Source: Bacillus alveayuensis (GTDB lineage: Bacteria > Bacillota > Bacilli > Bacillales > Aeribacillaceae). From it: 64,000 nt of DNA. Below, in pieces: positions 20,328-29,263 of this stretch. Where the stretch lies: the NCBI GenBank assembly GCA_030812955.1, contig JAUSTR010000003.1:158362-222361 (forward strand), in the 5' to 3' direction. Both the position numbers and the translations under genes were made by a program. The notes beneath the pieces are model-generated. The model saw only the letters and a list, made by a program, of their open reading frames with translations, was not told where the DNA came from and ran no database searches. Numbering within the stretch: the stretch's first letter is position 1; every line of letters starts with the position of its first letter.

Positions 20328-22097
20328 ATGAATATTGTTGTCAGTTCATTAAACGCAAAATATATTCATACGAATTTAGCCATACGTTATTTAAAGGCTT
20401 ATGCATATCCTGAATTTGATCTACAAATCGCTGAATATACAATAAAGGATCCTGCAATGAATATTGTTACGGACCTCTTTCGAAAAAAACCTGATGTGTT
20501 AGGATTTAGCTGCTATATTTGGAATATTGAAGAAACGATTAAAGTAATTAAAATGTTGAAAAAAATTCAACCAGATTTAATCATCGTGTTAGGTGGTCCG
20601 GAAGTCACCTATGATACGAAAGAATGGATGGAAAAAGTTCCTGAAATCGATTTTATCGTCATCGGTGAAGGGGAAGAAACATTTAAACAGTTTTTAATGG
20701 AACTGCACGGTGGACAAAAATTTGATCGAGTAAGCGGCTTAGCTTTTCGTCATCATGACAAAATTGTCGTAAACCCACAACGTAATAAAATTGATTTACG
20801 CACGATGCCGTCACCGTTTCGCTTTGAAGATGACTTGCCTCACCTTTCAAAACGTGTAACTTATATTGAAACGAGCAGGGGTTGTCCATTTAGCTGTCAA
20901 TTTTGTTTATCATCTATTGAAGTCGGTGTTCGTTATTTTGATCGCGAAAAAATAAAGGATGATATTCGCTATTTGATGAAAAATGGAGCAAAAACGATTA
21001 AATTCGTCGACCGTACATTTAATATTAGCCGTAGTTATGCAATGGATATGTTTCAGTTTTTAATTGATGAGCATCTACCGGGAACTGTCTTTCAGTTTGA
21101 GATTACAGCTGATATTATGCGGCCAGAAGTTATTGAGTTTTTAAATAAAAATGCGCCAAAAGGATTGTTCCGCTTTGAAATTGGTGTGCAATCAACAAAT
21201 GATTTAACAAATGAGCTCGTTAAACGGAAGCAAAACTTTAATAAATTAACTCGTACTGTTACGATGGTCAAAGACGGCGGGAAAATAGCTCAACATCTAG
21301 ATTTAATTGCAGGGCTCCCGGAGGAAGATTACGATTCATTTAAGAAAACGTTTAATGATGTTTTTGCTTTACGACCTGAAGAACTGCAGCTAGGCTTTTT
21401 AAAAATGCTTCGTGGAACGGGTTTAAGAATTGGTGCAGAAAAATATGGTTATGTTTACATGGATCATGCACCATATGAAATTTTAAGGAATAATGTTCTT
21501 TCCTTTGATGATATCGTTCGAATTAAACAAGTAGAAGATGTGTTAGAAAAATATTGGAACGACCACCGGATGGATGAAACGATTGAATATTTAGTTAAAC
21601 ATGTATTTCAAACACCATTTGACTTTTTCCAAGAATTTGGAATTTATTGGGATGAACGCGGCTGGGCACGCATTGGCCATCAATTAGAGGATTTATTTAG
21701 AAGGCTTTATGAATATTTAAAGGCTCATAAAAATGAACATGTTCCGATTATTGAAGGGTTTATGAAATACGACTACTTGCGCAACCATAAACATAAACCG
21801 CGTAAACCGTGGTGGTCGGAAAAATTATCAAAAAAAGAACTAAGCCATATTTACGAAGCCATTTTACAAGAGCCTCATTTATTAGGGGAAGCATTTGTTG
21901 AACTCCAAATAAATGAAAAGGATTTATATAAACATACCATTGTCGAGATTCTTCCATTTGATTTACAATATTATCAAAAAACGGGTTCCATTTTACATGA
22001 GCCGACCATATTACTTGTTTATTATCATCCAAATAAAAAAACACCATCGGTTTTCACCGCTGCAAAACATCAACTACAGCGGTTGGAAAAAGCGTAA
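20328..22097 (+). CDS. B12-binding-domain radical SAM protein (DUF4080 type)
   Basis: Residues 1-140 form a cobalamin-binding-like Rossmann domain (VLGFSCYIWNIEETIK, VLGGPEVTYD, VIGEGEETFKQF) but lack the classical DxHxxG cobalamin ligand motif. Near residue 186 is GCPFSCQFCLSS, the CxxxCxxC cluster motif of radical SAM enzymes. The SAM-radical barrel follows, and the C-terminal third matches the pattern of DUF4080 proteins. ATG 20328 is six bases after AAAGGTG. The substrate is unknown; relatives are conserved in Bacillus without a firm function. Confidence 0.85.
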   Translation: MNIVVSSLNAKYIHTNLAIRYLKAYAYPEFDLQIAEYTIKDPAMNIVTDLFRKKPDVLGFSCYIWNIEETIKVIKMLKKIQPDLIIVLGGPEVTYDTKEWMEKVPEIDFIVIGEGEETFKQFLMELHGGQKFDRVSGLAFRHHDKIVVNPQRNKIDLRTMPSPFRFEDDLPHLSKRVTYIETSRGCPFSCQFCLSSIEVGVRYFDREKIKDDIRYLMKNGAKTIKFVDRTFNISRSYAMDMFQFLIDEHLPGTVFQFEITADIMRPEVIEFLNKNAPKGLFRFEIGVQSTNDLTNELVKRKQNFNKLTRTVTMVKDGGKIAQHLDLIAGLPEEDYDSFKKTFNDVFALRPEELQLGFLKMLRGTGLRIGAEKYGYVYMDHAPYEILRNNVLSFDDIVRIKQVEDVLEKYWNDHRMDETIEYLVKHVFQTPFDFFQEFGIYWDERGWARIGHQLEDLFRRLYEYLKAHKNEHVPIIEGFMKYDYLRNHKHKPRKPWWSEKLSKKELSHIYEAILQEPHLLGEAFVELQINEKDLYKHTIVEILPFDLQYYQKTGSILHEPTILLVYYHPNKKTPSVFTAAKHQLQRLEKA

Positions 22098-22134
22098 ACT
22101 TTAAGGCTGTCCTAAAGATAGCCTTAAAGTTTAC
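22094..22134. terminator. 15-bp perfect-stem terminator at the radical SAM gene stop
   Basis: GTAAACTTTAAGGCT (22094-22108) pairs perfectly with AGCCTTAAAGTTTAC (22120-22134) around an 11-base loop. The left arm contains the TAA stop of the gene, and an A/T-rich tract follows. Confidence 0.75.
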
Positions 22135-22272
22135 AAAAAAATAAATGCCCGCTACTGTATGAATAGCAGGCACATCGATGAAGTTAATGCATGATATGTT
22201 ACTAAATGTTAGATGTGAAGGATTTTATATCATGCAAGTTTATTTTTTGCCATTACATGATTTTTATGCACG

Positions 22273-22455
22273 TTATTTTTCTTTATTTGAACATTTGTCC
22301 TCTTTTTTACCTTTGTTTTCTTTTGCTAATAGGTCATAAATTTTGTGCGCATTATAATCGCCAAGCTCCCCTCCAAATTCTTCCTGAAGGAATCGTTTAT
22401 CGAGCCGTTTTTGATGTATTTGTGGTTCTTCATTTTTCTTCTGATTTTTTGCCAT
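22273..22455 (-). CDS. small charged protein, function unknown
   Basis: Sixty residues starting MAKNQKKNEEPQIHQK, rich in Lys, Glu and Gln, with a short central segment LQEEFGGELGDYNAHKIYDLLAKE that could fold. The start is two bases after the stop of the next gene upstream, with AAAGGA for a ribosome site, so the two are a bicistron. Longer in-frame extension (to 22500) would overlap that gene and is unlikely. I do not recognise the family; the composition is of the kind seen in small spore proteins. Confidence 0.6.
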   Translation of the reverse strand: MAKNQKKNEEPQIHQKRLDKRFLQEEFGGELGDYNAHKIYDLLAKENKGKKEDKCSNKEK

Positions 22456-22456
22456 T

Positions 22457-22612
22457 TTATCTTTTTCCTTTATTCCCTTTTTTCGAATTTCGATTGGCAC
22501 CTTTAATCGGGTTTTCGCTATCGTAACTAGCAGAAAATTCCGTATCAGGCAAACTTTCTGTTGGCGTGAAATTATGTTTAGTAGCCTGTTTACGAGCGAC
22601 TTTACGCTTCAT
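22457..22612 (-). CDS. small basic protein, possible minor spore protein
   Basis: Fifty-one residues from ATG 22612 behind a strong AAGGAGGAA site: MKRKVARKQATKHNF at the start, SENPIKGANRNSKKGNKGKR at the end. The basic ends around an acidic/Ser-rich centre resemble minor small acid-soluble spore proteins such as SspO in layout, but the identity is weak. The upstream part of the longer frame (to 22708) has no ribosome site. It precedes and is probably co-translated with the 60-residue protein. Confidence 0.6.
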   Translation of the reverse strand: MKRKVARKQATKHNFTPTESLPDTEFSASYDSENPIKGANRNSKKGNKGKR

Positions 22613-22727
22613 GAAAAAATTCCTCCTTCCTTCAATTTTAATGTTGTTCCAAATTGTGATGAAGTAGACACGGAAATAATTAGTAAATAAACCAAAATTA
22701 TGCACCATTTAACATATAGAAAAGCAC

Positions 22728-22966
22728 AAGTGTTGATTATCCATTATTGTACTTAAACATACAGAATCGTATGGCTGAACACAAGCTTATCTGCCACATC
22801 CCTCGAACAAGAAACGCCAGCGGGCAAATTCATTCGGCCGCTGGCGTTCTTGTTTGAGAAGGGCATGCGTATAGCATGCCCAGTCGGCAAACGAATAGCT
22901 TGCCGACTCCAGCAGAAAAGCTAGAAATAGAGCCATCCCAACTGGTTACTATTGGTTAATCAACAC
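22728..22966 (-). mobile_element. MITE-like multi-hairpin element, family A copy 2
   Basis: The reverse complement of this stretch aligns along its length with 13639-13851, including the inverted ends GTGTTGATTA and the segment CAGCCATACGATTCTGTATG. This copy is fuller and shows three successive hairpins: GTCGGCAAG/CTTGCCGAC type, GGGCATGC/GCATGCCC, and an 11-base CGAACAAGAAA/GCGTTCTTGTT type pair. It has no coding capacity. Confidence 0.78.
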
Positions 22967-23091
22967 ACTTGATAGAAAAGATGTATATAAAGGCTTCCCA
23001 ATTTTATAAAATAGTTCAGTATAAAGACCTGAACTTTTTTAATGAACTTTTTTTAAAACAATTTTAGGAGTAAACCGGTTTTTCGGGTTTA

Positions 23092-24447
23092 TTAACCAAT
23101 AATGACTCGTTCTTTTGGATAGTGGATTTTCGCTTCCACTTCACGGCGTCCCAGCATAAATAAAAAGGAAAGGATCCCAATTCGTCCGATAAACATAATA
23201 ATCATAATGACAATTTTGCCTGTTGTTGATAATTGTGAAGTAATTCCCATCGAAAGACCAGTTGTCCCAAAGGCAGAGCATACTTCAAATAATATTGGGA
23301 GAAGTCCGAACGGTTCTGTAATCATTAAAACAATGACAGCGGTAAAGCAAATGATTAATGCTACGATGGTCACGACTAAAGATTTCATAATATCTACTTG
23401 ATGAATTTCCCGACGAAATACTTTCACGGTACGTGATCCGCGGGCAAAATGAAGTAAGACGAGCAGCACAATGGCAAAAGTTGTCGTCCGAATTCCACCG
23501 CCAACAGAGCTTGGTGAAGCACCAATAAACATTAAAAAGCATAAAATGAGCAATGTTGGCTCACTAAATTGGCTTACATCCATTGTCGCTAAACCAGCGC
23601 TGCGTGTAGTAGCTGATTGGAAAAATGCATAAAAAAACGATTCATGCCATGTTTTATCTGCAAAAAAATGATGAATTTCAATCAGCATAATTGCAAACGT
23701 TCCAAAGATTAATAAGCCAAAAAAGGTGGTCGTCGTCAGCTTTGTATAAAGAGAAAAACGATATCTATATTGTTGCTTTTTATATATCATAAAATTTTTC
23801 ACTTCTATTAAGACTGGAAAACCGATAGCGCCTAATGTTAATAAAATAAAGTTTACGATTTGAACAAAATAATCATTGGCAAAAGGAACTAATGAATCAC
23901 CAGTAATATCAAAGCCAGCATTTGTCGTAGCGCTGACAGAAGCAAAAAAACCTTGTAAAAAAGCTTCCTGCCATGTAGGATAATAATTTAAAAAATAAGT
24001 TCCTAAAACAACGGTGCCAATCAGTTCAATCATTAAAATAATCGTTAATATTTGCCTCATTAAATTCACTAATCCGGCAAGGCTTGATTGGTTTTGATCC
24101 TGCATAATAAGGCGGCGCTCTTTCAAACCAATTTTCTTTCCAAATATTAGCCATATAAATGTTCCAAGTGTCATAATGCCAATACCGCCAAATTGAAGGA
24201 CAAATGCTAACAAAAAGATCCCTGGAACACTAAATGTATCAGCTGTTGATACCGTTGTTAAACCTGTCACACTGACAGCACTTACGGCCGTAAATAGTGA
24301 ATCAATAAACGACCATTCAACACCTGGCTTTCTCGCAAAAGGCAAGCTTAATAATAAAAAGGAAACCGTTACAGCTAAAAAATAAAAGGTCACGATTAAT
24401 TGTGGTGGTGACAAAGAGTCTAACCATTTTCGTGTGTTTTTCATCAT
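23092..24447 (-). CDS. ktrB: Ktr/Trk-type potassium transporter membrane subunit
   Basis: A 451-residue TrkH/KtrB-type subunit. The four pore loops are recognisable: SVTGLTTVST, SATTNAGFDITG, SATTRSAGLATM and SAFGTTGLSMGI, giving the Gly-based selectivity filters. About ten hydrophobic helices are present. KtrB or KtrD works with a peripheral RCK subunit (KtrA or KtrC), which is not encoded in this window. I see no c-di-AMP riboswitch upstream. The symbol is a best guess between ktrB and ktrD. Confidence 0.8.
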   Translation of the reverse strand: MMKNTRKWLDSLSPPQLIVTFYFLAVTVSFLLLSLPFARKPGVEWSFIDSLFTAVSAVSVTGLTTVSTADTFSVPGIFLLAFVLQFGGIGIMTLGTFIWLIFGKKIGLKERRLIMQDQNQSSLAGLVNLMRQILTIILMIELIGTVVLGTYFLNYYPTWQEAFLQGFFASVSATTNAGFDITGDSLVPFANDYFVQIVNFILLTLGAIGFPVLIEVKNFMIYKKQQYRYRFSLYTKLTTTTFFGLLIFGTFAIMLIEIHHFFADKTWHESFFYAFFQSATTRSAGLATMDVSQFSEPTLLILCFLMFIGASPSSVGGGIRTTTFAIVLLVLLHFARGSRTVKVFRREIHQVDIMKSLVVTIVALIICFTAVIVLMITEPFGLLPILFEVCSAFGTTGLSMGITSQLSTTGKIVIMIIMFIGRIGILSFLFMLGRREVEAKIHYPKERVIIG

Positions 24448-24598
24448 GCTTCATTCCCCAACTCTTGTTATACTTTTCGTTCTTTATCATAAAGAATATA
24501 AACAAGTTTTTGAAGGTATTTTATGTATTTTTTTCAATCATAACGGATATTTTCACATTCTTTTACGACAAAATTTATTTTTACTGGAGGAATCGACA

Positions 24599-25726
24599 AT
24601 GCTTTTACCGTCATTGGCCATTAAAATTATCGACGAAGTTCGAAAGTTAACTTCTGAACAGCTGATCATAACGAACAAAGACGGCACGATTATCGCGAGT
24701 ACCCTGCCTGAGCGAATCGGTAAATTTCATGAAGGAGCTCTTTTAGCTTGTTCCAACAAAGAAACCATTCGTATAACGAAAGAAGATGAAAATCATTTAA
24801 AAGGTGTCAAAGCAGGGATTTGTTTGCCGATTTGCTTTCACCAGGAAGTAATTGGTGTGATTGGCATTACGGGAGAGCCAAAGCAAGTGGAATCGTATGG
24901 TGAATTGTTAAAAAAGATGACAGAGCTTCTGATCCAAGAAAGCTATTTTTATGATCAACGGGAATGGATGCAAAGAGCCTATGAAACTTTTCTTTTTGAT
25001 TGGCTGAATGAACGTGAATGGACCGATGATTTTTATGAACGCGCCAATGTACTACATATTGATTTACAAAAACGAAAACAAGTGATCATGGGGGGTTATA
25101 ACAAGAGTCAGTCCTTAAAAGACCATCATTTGCTTGCCGATTTGCAAAATTTATTTCAATCAGAAGGAACCCTAATTCTTCAATGGGGACTTGGGAAAAT
25201 CATTATCATTGTAAATGTAGAGCTACCAGTTGATGATCAAAAATTAAAAGGCTGGCTTGGACAAATCGTAAAATATTGTAAAGAATATTACCACATCCAT
25301 CTTCGTTTTGGTGTTGGAAACGTAGTACCATCTGAAAAGCTAAAAGAATCTTTTTCACTTGCTGAGCGGGCTTTAAAGGCTGCAACGAGTAACCATAACA
25401 TCGTGTTTGAAAATGAGCTCGGTTTAGAAATGTGCCTGCAAGAAATCACATTTAAGACAAAAAAGCAATTCGTTCACCGGACAATTGGGAAAATTTTGCA
25501 CGAACATGAGCTGTTGGAAACGCTGCGCACGCTCATGGCCAAAAATAATTCTTTGAAAGAAACAGCTGAAGCATTGCATATTCATATAAATACTTTGCAT
25601 TATAGGCTAAAAAAGGTGGAGGAAATAACAAGTTTACGTCCAAGGTATATTAAAGATTTAACTACCTTATATTTAGCGATAAAGTTTTTAGATGAATATC
25701 CAATAGATTTTAAAGAAAACGCTTAA
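24599..25726 (+). CDS. CdaR-family (sugar-diacid recognition/PucR HTH) regulator of glycolate oxidase
   Basis: A 375-residue protein with an N-terminal diacid-recognition-like domain (IIDEVRKLTSEQLIITNKDGTIIASTLPERIGKFHEGA and HQEVIGVIGITGEP), a GGDEF-like central region, and a C-terminal helix-turn-helix NNSLKETAEALHIHINTLHYRLKKVEEITSL. ATG 24599 is eight bases after GGAGG; the frame upstream to 24434 has no ribosome site and overlaps the ktrB promoter region. In B. subtilis YsfB (CdaR) precedes ysfC-ysfD (glcD-glcF), and the same order occurs here, so it probably activates glcDF in response to a 2-hydroxyacid. Confidence 0.8.
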   Translation: MLLPSLAIKIIDEVRKLTSEQLIITNKDGTIIASTLPERIGKFHEGALLACSNKETIRITKEDENHLKGVKAGICLPICFHQEVIGVIGITGEPKQVESYGELLKKMTELLIQESYFYDQREWMQRAYETFLFDWLNEREWTDDFYERANVLHIDLQKRKQVIMGGYNKSQSLKDHHLLADLQNLFQSEGTLILQWGLGKIIIIVNVELPVDDQKLKGWLGQIVKYCKEYYHIHLRFGVGNVVPSEKLKESFSLAERALKAATSNHNIVFENELGLEMCLQEITFKTKKQFVHRTIGKILHEHELLETLRTLMAKNNSLKETAEALHIHINTLHYRLKKVEEITSLRPRYIKDLTTLYLAIKFLDEYPIDFKENA

Positions 25727-25783
25727 TTTTTGTATGTATATATATAGTAACAAAACCTCTCGATTATTTATGCTTGTATTAAT

Positions 25784-25982
25784 AAGGCTCTTTTCTAAAA
25801 GATTGTTGCTTTTCGATACGATAGCTATTCGACTGTCAGGCAAGCGATACGCTTGCTATGTCACGCTCTAGCGTGACGTGAACCGAACAAAAGTCGATGA
25901 TCGGACAAATATAATTTGTCCGACCACGTGCTTTGTTCGGCTCATGGCCAGTCGAAAAGCAACAAAGTTTACGAAAACAGCC
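25784..25982. mobile_element. MITE-like multi-hairpin element, family B copy 2, before glcD
   Basis: A near full-length copy from AAGGCTCTTTTCTAAAAG to TTTACGAAAACAGCC. Internal palindromes are GGCAAGCGATACGCTTGC, TCACGCTCTAGCGTGA and TCGGACAAATATAATTTGTC, and GAACCGAACAAA pairs with the distal TTTGTTCGGCTC. Ends form imperfect inverted repeats (AAGGCTCTTTTC versus GGCTGTTTTCG). Its right end is about ten bases before the glcD ribosome site. Confidence 0.82.
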
Positions 25983-26005
25983 ATTAATAAAAGGGAGGTG
26001 CAAGT

Positions 26006-27418
26006 ATGTTAACGCAAAAGGTGAAAAAACAATTAGAGAACATTGTTGGCAAAGAAAATGTTGAAGATTCACAAGCTGCTAAACTTGTCTATTCTTATGA
26101 TGCGACACCACAATTCCAATCACTACCTGATGCTATCGTTTCTCCTCGAAATACAGAGGAGGTTTCAAAAATTGTAAAGTTATGTAATGACCATAATATT
26201 CCGATTGTTCCCCGTGGTTCAGGTACAAACCTATGTGCAGGCACTTGTCCAATCGAAGGTGGAATCGTCCTATTATTTAAACATATGAACAACATTATCG
26301 AAATTGATGAGGACAATTTAACCGTAACCGTTCAACCAGGTGTCATTACATTAGATTTAATTCAAGAGGTAGAAAAAAAAGGGCTGTTTTATCCCCCTGA
26401 TCCAAGCTCCATGAAAATATCTACAATTGGTGGAAATCTAAATGAAAATTCCGGAGGATTGCGAGGATTAAAGTACGGGGTAACGAGAGACTACGTATTA
26501 GGGCTTGAGGTTGTACTTCCAAATGGTCATATTATTCGAACTGGCGGAAAGCTAGCGAAAGATGTGGCTGGATATGATTTAACAAGACTTTTCATCGGTT
26601 CAGAAGGTACTTTAGGCATTATTACTGAAGCAACATTAAAGCTCGTCCCAATGCCGGAAACAAAAAAGACAATGCTAGCCTTGTATCAAGATTTAGAAGC
26701 AGCAGCCCGTTCTGTTTCGAAAATCATCGCAAATCGAATCATTCCTACAACGCTTGAGTTTTTAGATCAACCGACATTGGAGGTCGTGGAGGATTTTACG
26801 AAAATAGGCCTTCCCACAAATGTAAAAGCCGTGTTATTAATCGAACAAGATGGAAATAAGGAACAAGTTGATCGTGATCTAGATAAAATTCAAAAAATCT
26901 GTTTAGAGGAAAGTGCCATTTCTGTTCAAATCGCACAAACAGAAGAAGAAGCCAATGAATTGCGAACGGCAAGACGCTCCGCTTTATCGGCGTTAGCCCG
27001 CTTGAAACCGACAACAATTCTAGAAGATGCAACGGTTCCCCGTTCTGAAATTGCGAAAATGGTGAAAGCGATTGAAGAAATTGCAAATCAATACAATGTT
27101 CGTATTTGTACATTTGGCCATGCTGGTGACGGAAATTTACATCCAACCTGTTTAACAGATGTACGAGATCAAGAAGAAATGGAACGTGTCGAAAAGGCTT
27201 TCGAAGCCATTTTCCAAAAAGCCATCGAACTCGGTGGCACGATTACAGGTGAACACGGTGTTGGGGCAATGAAAGCACCTTATTTACATCTTAAGCTAGG
27301 CGAAAGCGGTATTCTGGCGATGAAGCAAATCAAGCAAGCATTTGACCCTAATCATATTATGAATCCAGGTAAAGTTTTTGCTAAAAGTGAACGGAAGCGT
27401 GTGGTGGTTACATCATGA
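26006..27418 (+). CDS. glcD: glycolate oxidase subunit GlcD (FAD-linked)
   Basis: A 470-residue FAD-binding type 4 oxidoreductase. The FAD-PP loop is IVPRGSGTNLCAGTCPIEGG near residue 70, followed by DPSSMKISTIGGNLNENSGGLRGLKYGVTRDYVLGLEVVLPNG, with the C-terminal cap motifs GHAGDGNLHP and GEHGVGAMKAPYL. It oxidises glycolate (or a related 2-hydroxyacid such as D-lactate) to the oxoacid, passing electrons to GlcF. ATG 26006 follows GGGAGGTGCAAGT. It overlaps glcF by four bases. Confidence 0.9.
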   Translation: MLTQKVKKQLENIVGKENVEDSQAAKLVYSYDATPQFQSLPDAIVSPRNTEEVSKIVKLCNDHNIPIVPRGSGTNLCAGTCPIEGGIVLLFKHMNNIIEIDEDNLTVTVQPGVITLDLIQEVEKKGLFYPPDPSSMKISTIGGNLNENSGGLRGLKYGVTRDYVLGLEVVLPNGHIIRTGGKLAKDVAGYDLTRLFIGSEGTLGIITEATLKLVPMPETKKTMLALYQDLEAAARSVSKIIANRIIPTTLEFLDQPTLEVVEDFTKIGLPTNVKAVLLIEQDGNKEQVDRDLDKIQKICLEESAISVQIAQTEEEANELRTARRSALSALARLKPTTILEDATVPRSEIAKMVKAIEEIANQYNVRICTFGHAGDGNLHPTCLTDVRDQEEMERVEKAFEAIFQKAIELGGTITGEHGVGAMKAPYLHLKLGESGILAMKQIKQAFDPNHIMNPGKVFAKSERKRVVVTS

Positions 27419-28740
27419 CCAAAACAATCGAACAAAATACGCTGCGAAAAGAGTTTCAAACTCGTTTAAATGAAGATGAATTATTAAATTGTATGAAATG
27501 TGGATTTTGTTTACCTTCTTGTCCGACCTATATCGAGACAAGCGCAAATGAGCTGCACTCGCCTCGCGGGCGGATTGCTTTAATGAAAGGGGTCGCAGAC
27601 GGGCTTATTGAGCCGAATGAGGAAGTGGAAAAATCGTTAAACGTTTGTCTAGGCTGTCGAGCCTGTGAACCGGTTTGTCCTTCAGGTGTTCGTTATGGAC
27701 ATTTATTGGAAGAAGCTCGCGACATTATCCAGCAATCGAAAAAGCAGAGCGCTCCAGCTAAATGGTTTCGTCATATCGTCTTTAAAGAGCTGTTCCCGCA
27801 TCAAAATAGAATGCGCCGTCTCCTTTCAGTCATCGGACTTTATCAGCGTTCTGGTATTCAAAAAGTAGTGAGAAAAACAGGGGTCATAAACATCCTTCCA
27901 GAGCACATGCGGACAATGGAAAAAGTGTTACCAAAAATCCCAACCTATAAACAAATGAAAAATCGGCCTACTTATATTGCTGCAAAAGAAAATGCAATGA
28001 AACGGGTTGCCTTTTTTACTGGCTGTTTAATGGACACGATGTTTTTGAACACAAATCAAGCAACAATTGAACTATTAAGGCTTTCCGGTTGTGAAGTCGT
28101 TATTCCATCATCACAAAATTGTTGTGGTGCACTACATGGTCATAGTGGAGAAAAACAATTAGCGAAGGAGCTGGCGAAAAGAAATATTTCAGCTTTTGAA
28201 CAATTAGAAGTGGACTATATTATTTCAAATGCAGGCGGTTGTGGAGCATTTTTATATGAATATGATCATTTGCTGAAAGATGAGAAGGATTGGAATGATC
28301 GAGCAAAAGACTTTACGAATAAAATAAAAGATATGACCGAAGTTCTCGTGGAACTAGATTTTCATAACCGTTATGAGCTACGTCTTCCAAATCAAGTGAT
28401 CACGTACCAAGATTCTTGCCACTTGCGCAATGTCATGAGAACATTTGCTTCACCTCGAATTTTACTTCATGCTATTGAAGGAATCGAATTTAAAGAAATG
28501 AAGGAAGCTGACAGATGCTGCGGTTCAGCAGGAATTTACAATCTCGTTCAGCCTGAAATGTCCAAGCAAATTCTAGATCATAAAATGGAACATGTGAAAG
28601 AAACGAAAGCGACAACGATTGTTACGGCAAATCCTGGCTGCTTATTACAGATGAAGCTCGGAATCGAACGAGAAGGAATCGAAAATATAAAAGCTGTTCA
28701 TATTGCCGATTTATTGCTAGAAGCTGTAAAAGCAAATTAA
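27415..28740 (+). CDS. glcF: glycolate oxidase iron-sulfur subunit GlcF
   Basis: A 441-residue subunit with two N-terminal 4Fe-4S motifs, CMKCGFCLPSCPTYIET and CLGCRACEPVCPSGVRYG, and two C-terminal CCG cysteine-rich domains (NCCGALHGHSG and RCCGSAGIYNL). ATGA overlap with glcD. It takes electrons from GlcD to the respiratory chain. A 13-bp perfect hairpin sits on its stop codon. Confidence 0.9.
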   Translation: MTKTIEQNTLRKEFQTRLNEDELLNCMKCGFCLPSCPTYIETSANELHSPRGRIALMKGVADGLIEPNEEVEKSLNVCLGCRACEPVCPSGVRYGHLLEEARDIIQQSKKQSAPAKWFRHIVFKELFPHQNRMRRLLSVIGLYQRSGIQKVVRKTGVINILPEHMRTMEKVLPKIPTYKQMKNRPTYIAAKENAMKRVAFFTGCLMDTMFLNTNQATIELLRLSGCEVVIPSSQNCCGALHGHSGEKQLAKELAKRNISAFEQLEVDYIISNAGGCGAFLYEYDHLLKDEKDWNDRAKDFTNKIKDMTEVLVELDFHNRYELRLPNQVITYQDSCHLRNVMRTFASPRILLHAIEGIEFKEMKEADRCCGSAGIYNLVQPEMSKQILDHKMEHVKETKATTIVTANPGCLLQMKLGIEREGIENIKAVHIADLLLEAVKAN

Positions 28741-28760
28741 GGGGCTCCCCCTTAATTTGC
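28732..28760. terminator. bidirectional terminator between glcF and a convergent small gene
   Basis: GCAAATTAAGGGG (28732-28744) pairs perfectly with CCCCTTAATTTGC (28748-28760) around a CTC loop. The stops of both convergent genes fall inside or against the arms. Confidence 0.75.
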
Positions 28761-28949
28761 ACCATCATCAAAAAATTCTTCTAATTCGTCTTTTTTCATC
28801 TCTTCTTCCGCGCTTTTGACATACGGATTATCTTCCAACACATCCTTTGGATCCAAATTCGTTTTGATTGCTAATAACGGCCCCTTTGGAGGATCGGCAA
28901 TTAGTCGATCGTTCAACTCCTTAAAATCTCGTTCCTTTTCCTGGTCCAT
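28752..28949 (-). CDS. small acidic protein of unknown function
   Basis: Sixty-five residues from ATG 28949, eight bases after AGGAGG. Sequence starts MDQEKERDFKELNDRLIADP and ends KKDELEEFFDDGAN, acidic with no hydrophobic segment. The strong ribosome site and the shared terminator support a real gene. I do not recognise the family. Confidence 0.65.
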   Translation of the reverse strand: MDQEKERDFKELNDRLIADPPKGPLLAIKTNLDPKDVLEDNPYVKSAEEEMKKDELEEFFDDGAN

Positions 28950-29015
28950 TGTAATCACCTCCTACTTTTAACATAAACAAAAAAATTTTCATTATGAATC
29001 GTATGATTATTAAAC

Positions 29016-29166
29016 AAGGGATTACTGCTTGCCTATTGCTTTTCGACAAGTCATAGGCAAGTGATTCAATTGCTATGTCACGCGATATCGTGAAATCGAT
29101 GGTCAGACAACTGGTTTGTCCGACCACGTTACAGTCGAAAAGCAACAAAGTTTACGAAAGCAGCCT
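29016..29166. mobile_element. MITE-like element, family B copy 3, truncated and diverged
   Basis: Retains TGCTATGTCACGCGATATCGTGA, GTTTGTCCGACCACGT and the right end CAGTCGAAAAGCAACAAAG...CAGCC. The left end is rearranged, with the GCTTGCC/GGCAAG hairpin displaced. About 150 bases remain. Confidence 0.65.
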
Positions 29167-29263
29167 AAATCAAAAAATGACATAAACAGAATTTAAGTTC
29201 ATATGAACTTATATTATAATAAGGTTTATAAGAAATTTGGTCATAATGGATTTGGGGTGTATT

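Noticed and set aside
23092..24598. c-di-AMP (ydaO-type) riboswitch upstream of the potassium transporter
   Set aside because: No such leader is readable in the short, AT-rich region between the transporter start and the divergent regulator.
26796..27146. 116-residue - strand frame inside glcD
   Set aside because: Antisense shadow of a well-supported gene, no start signals.
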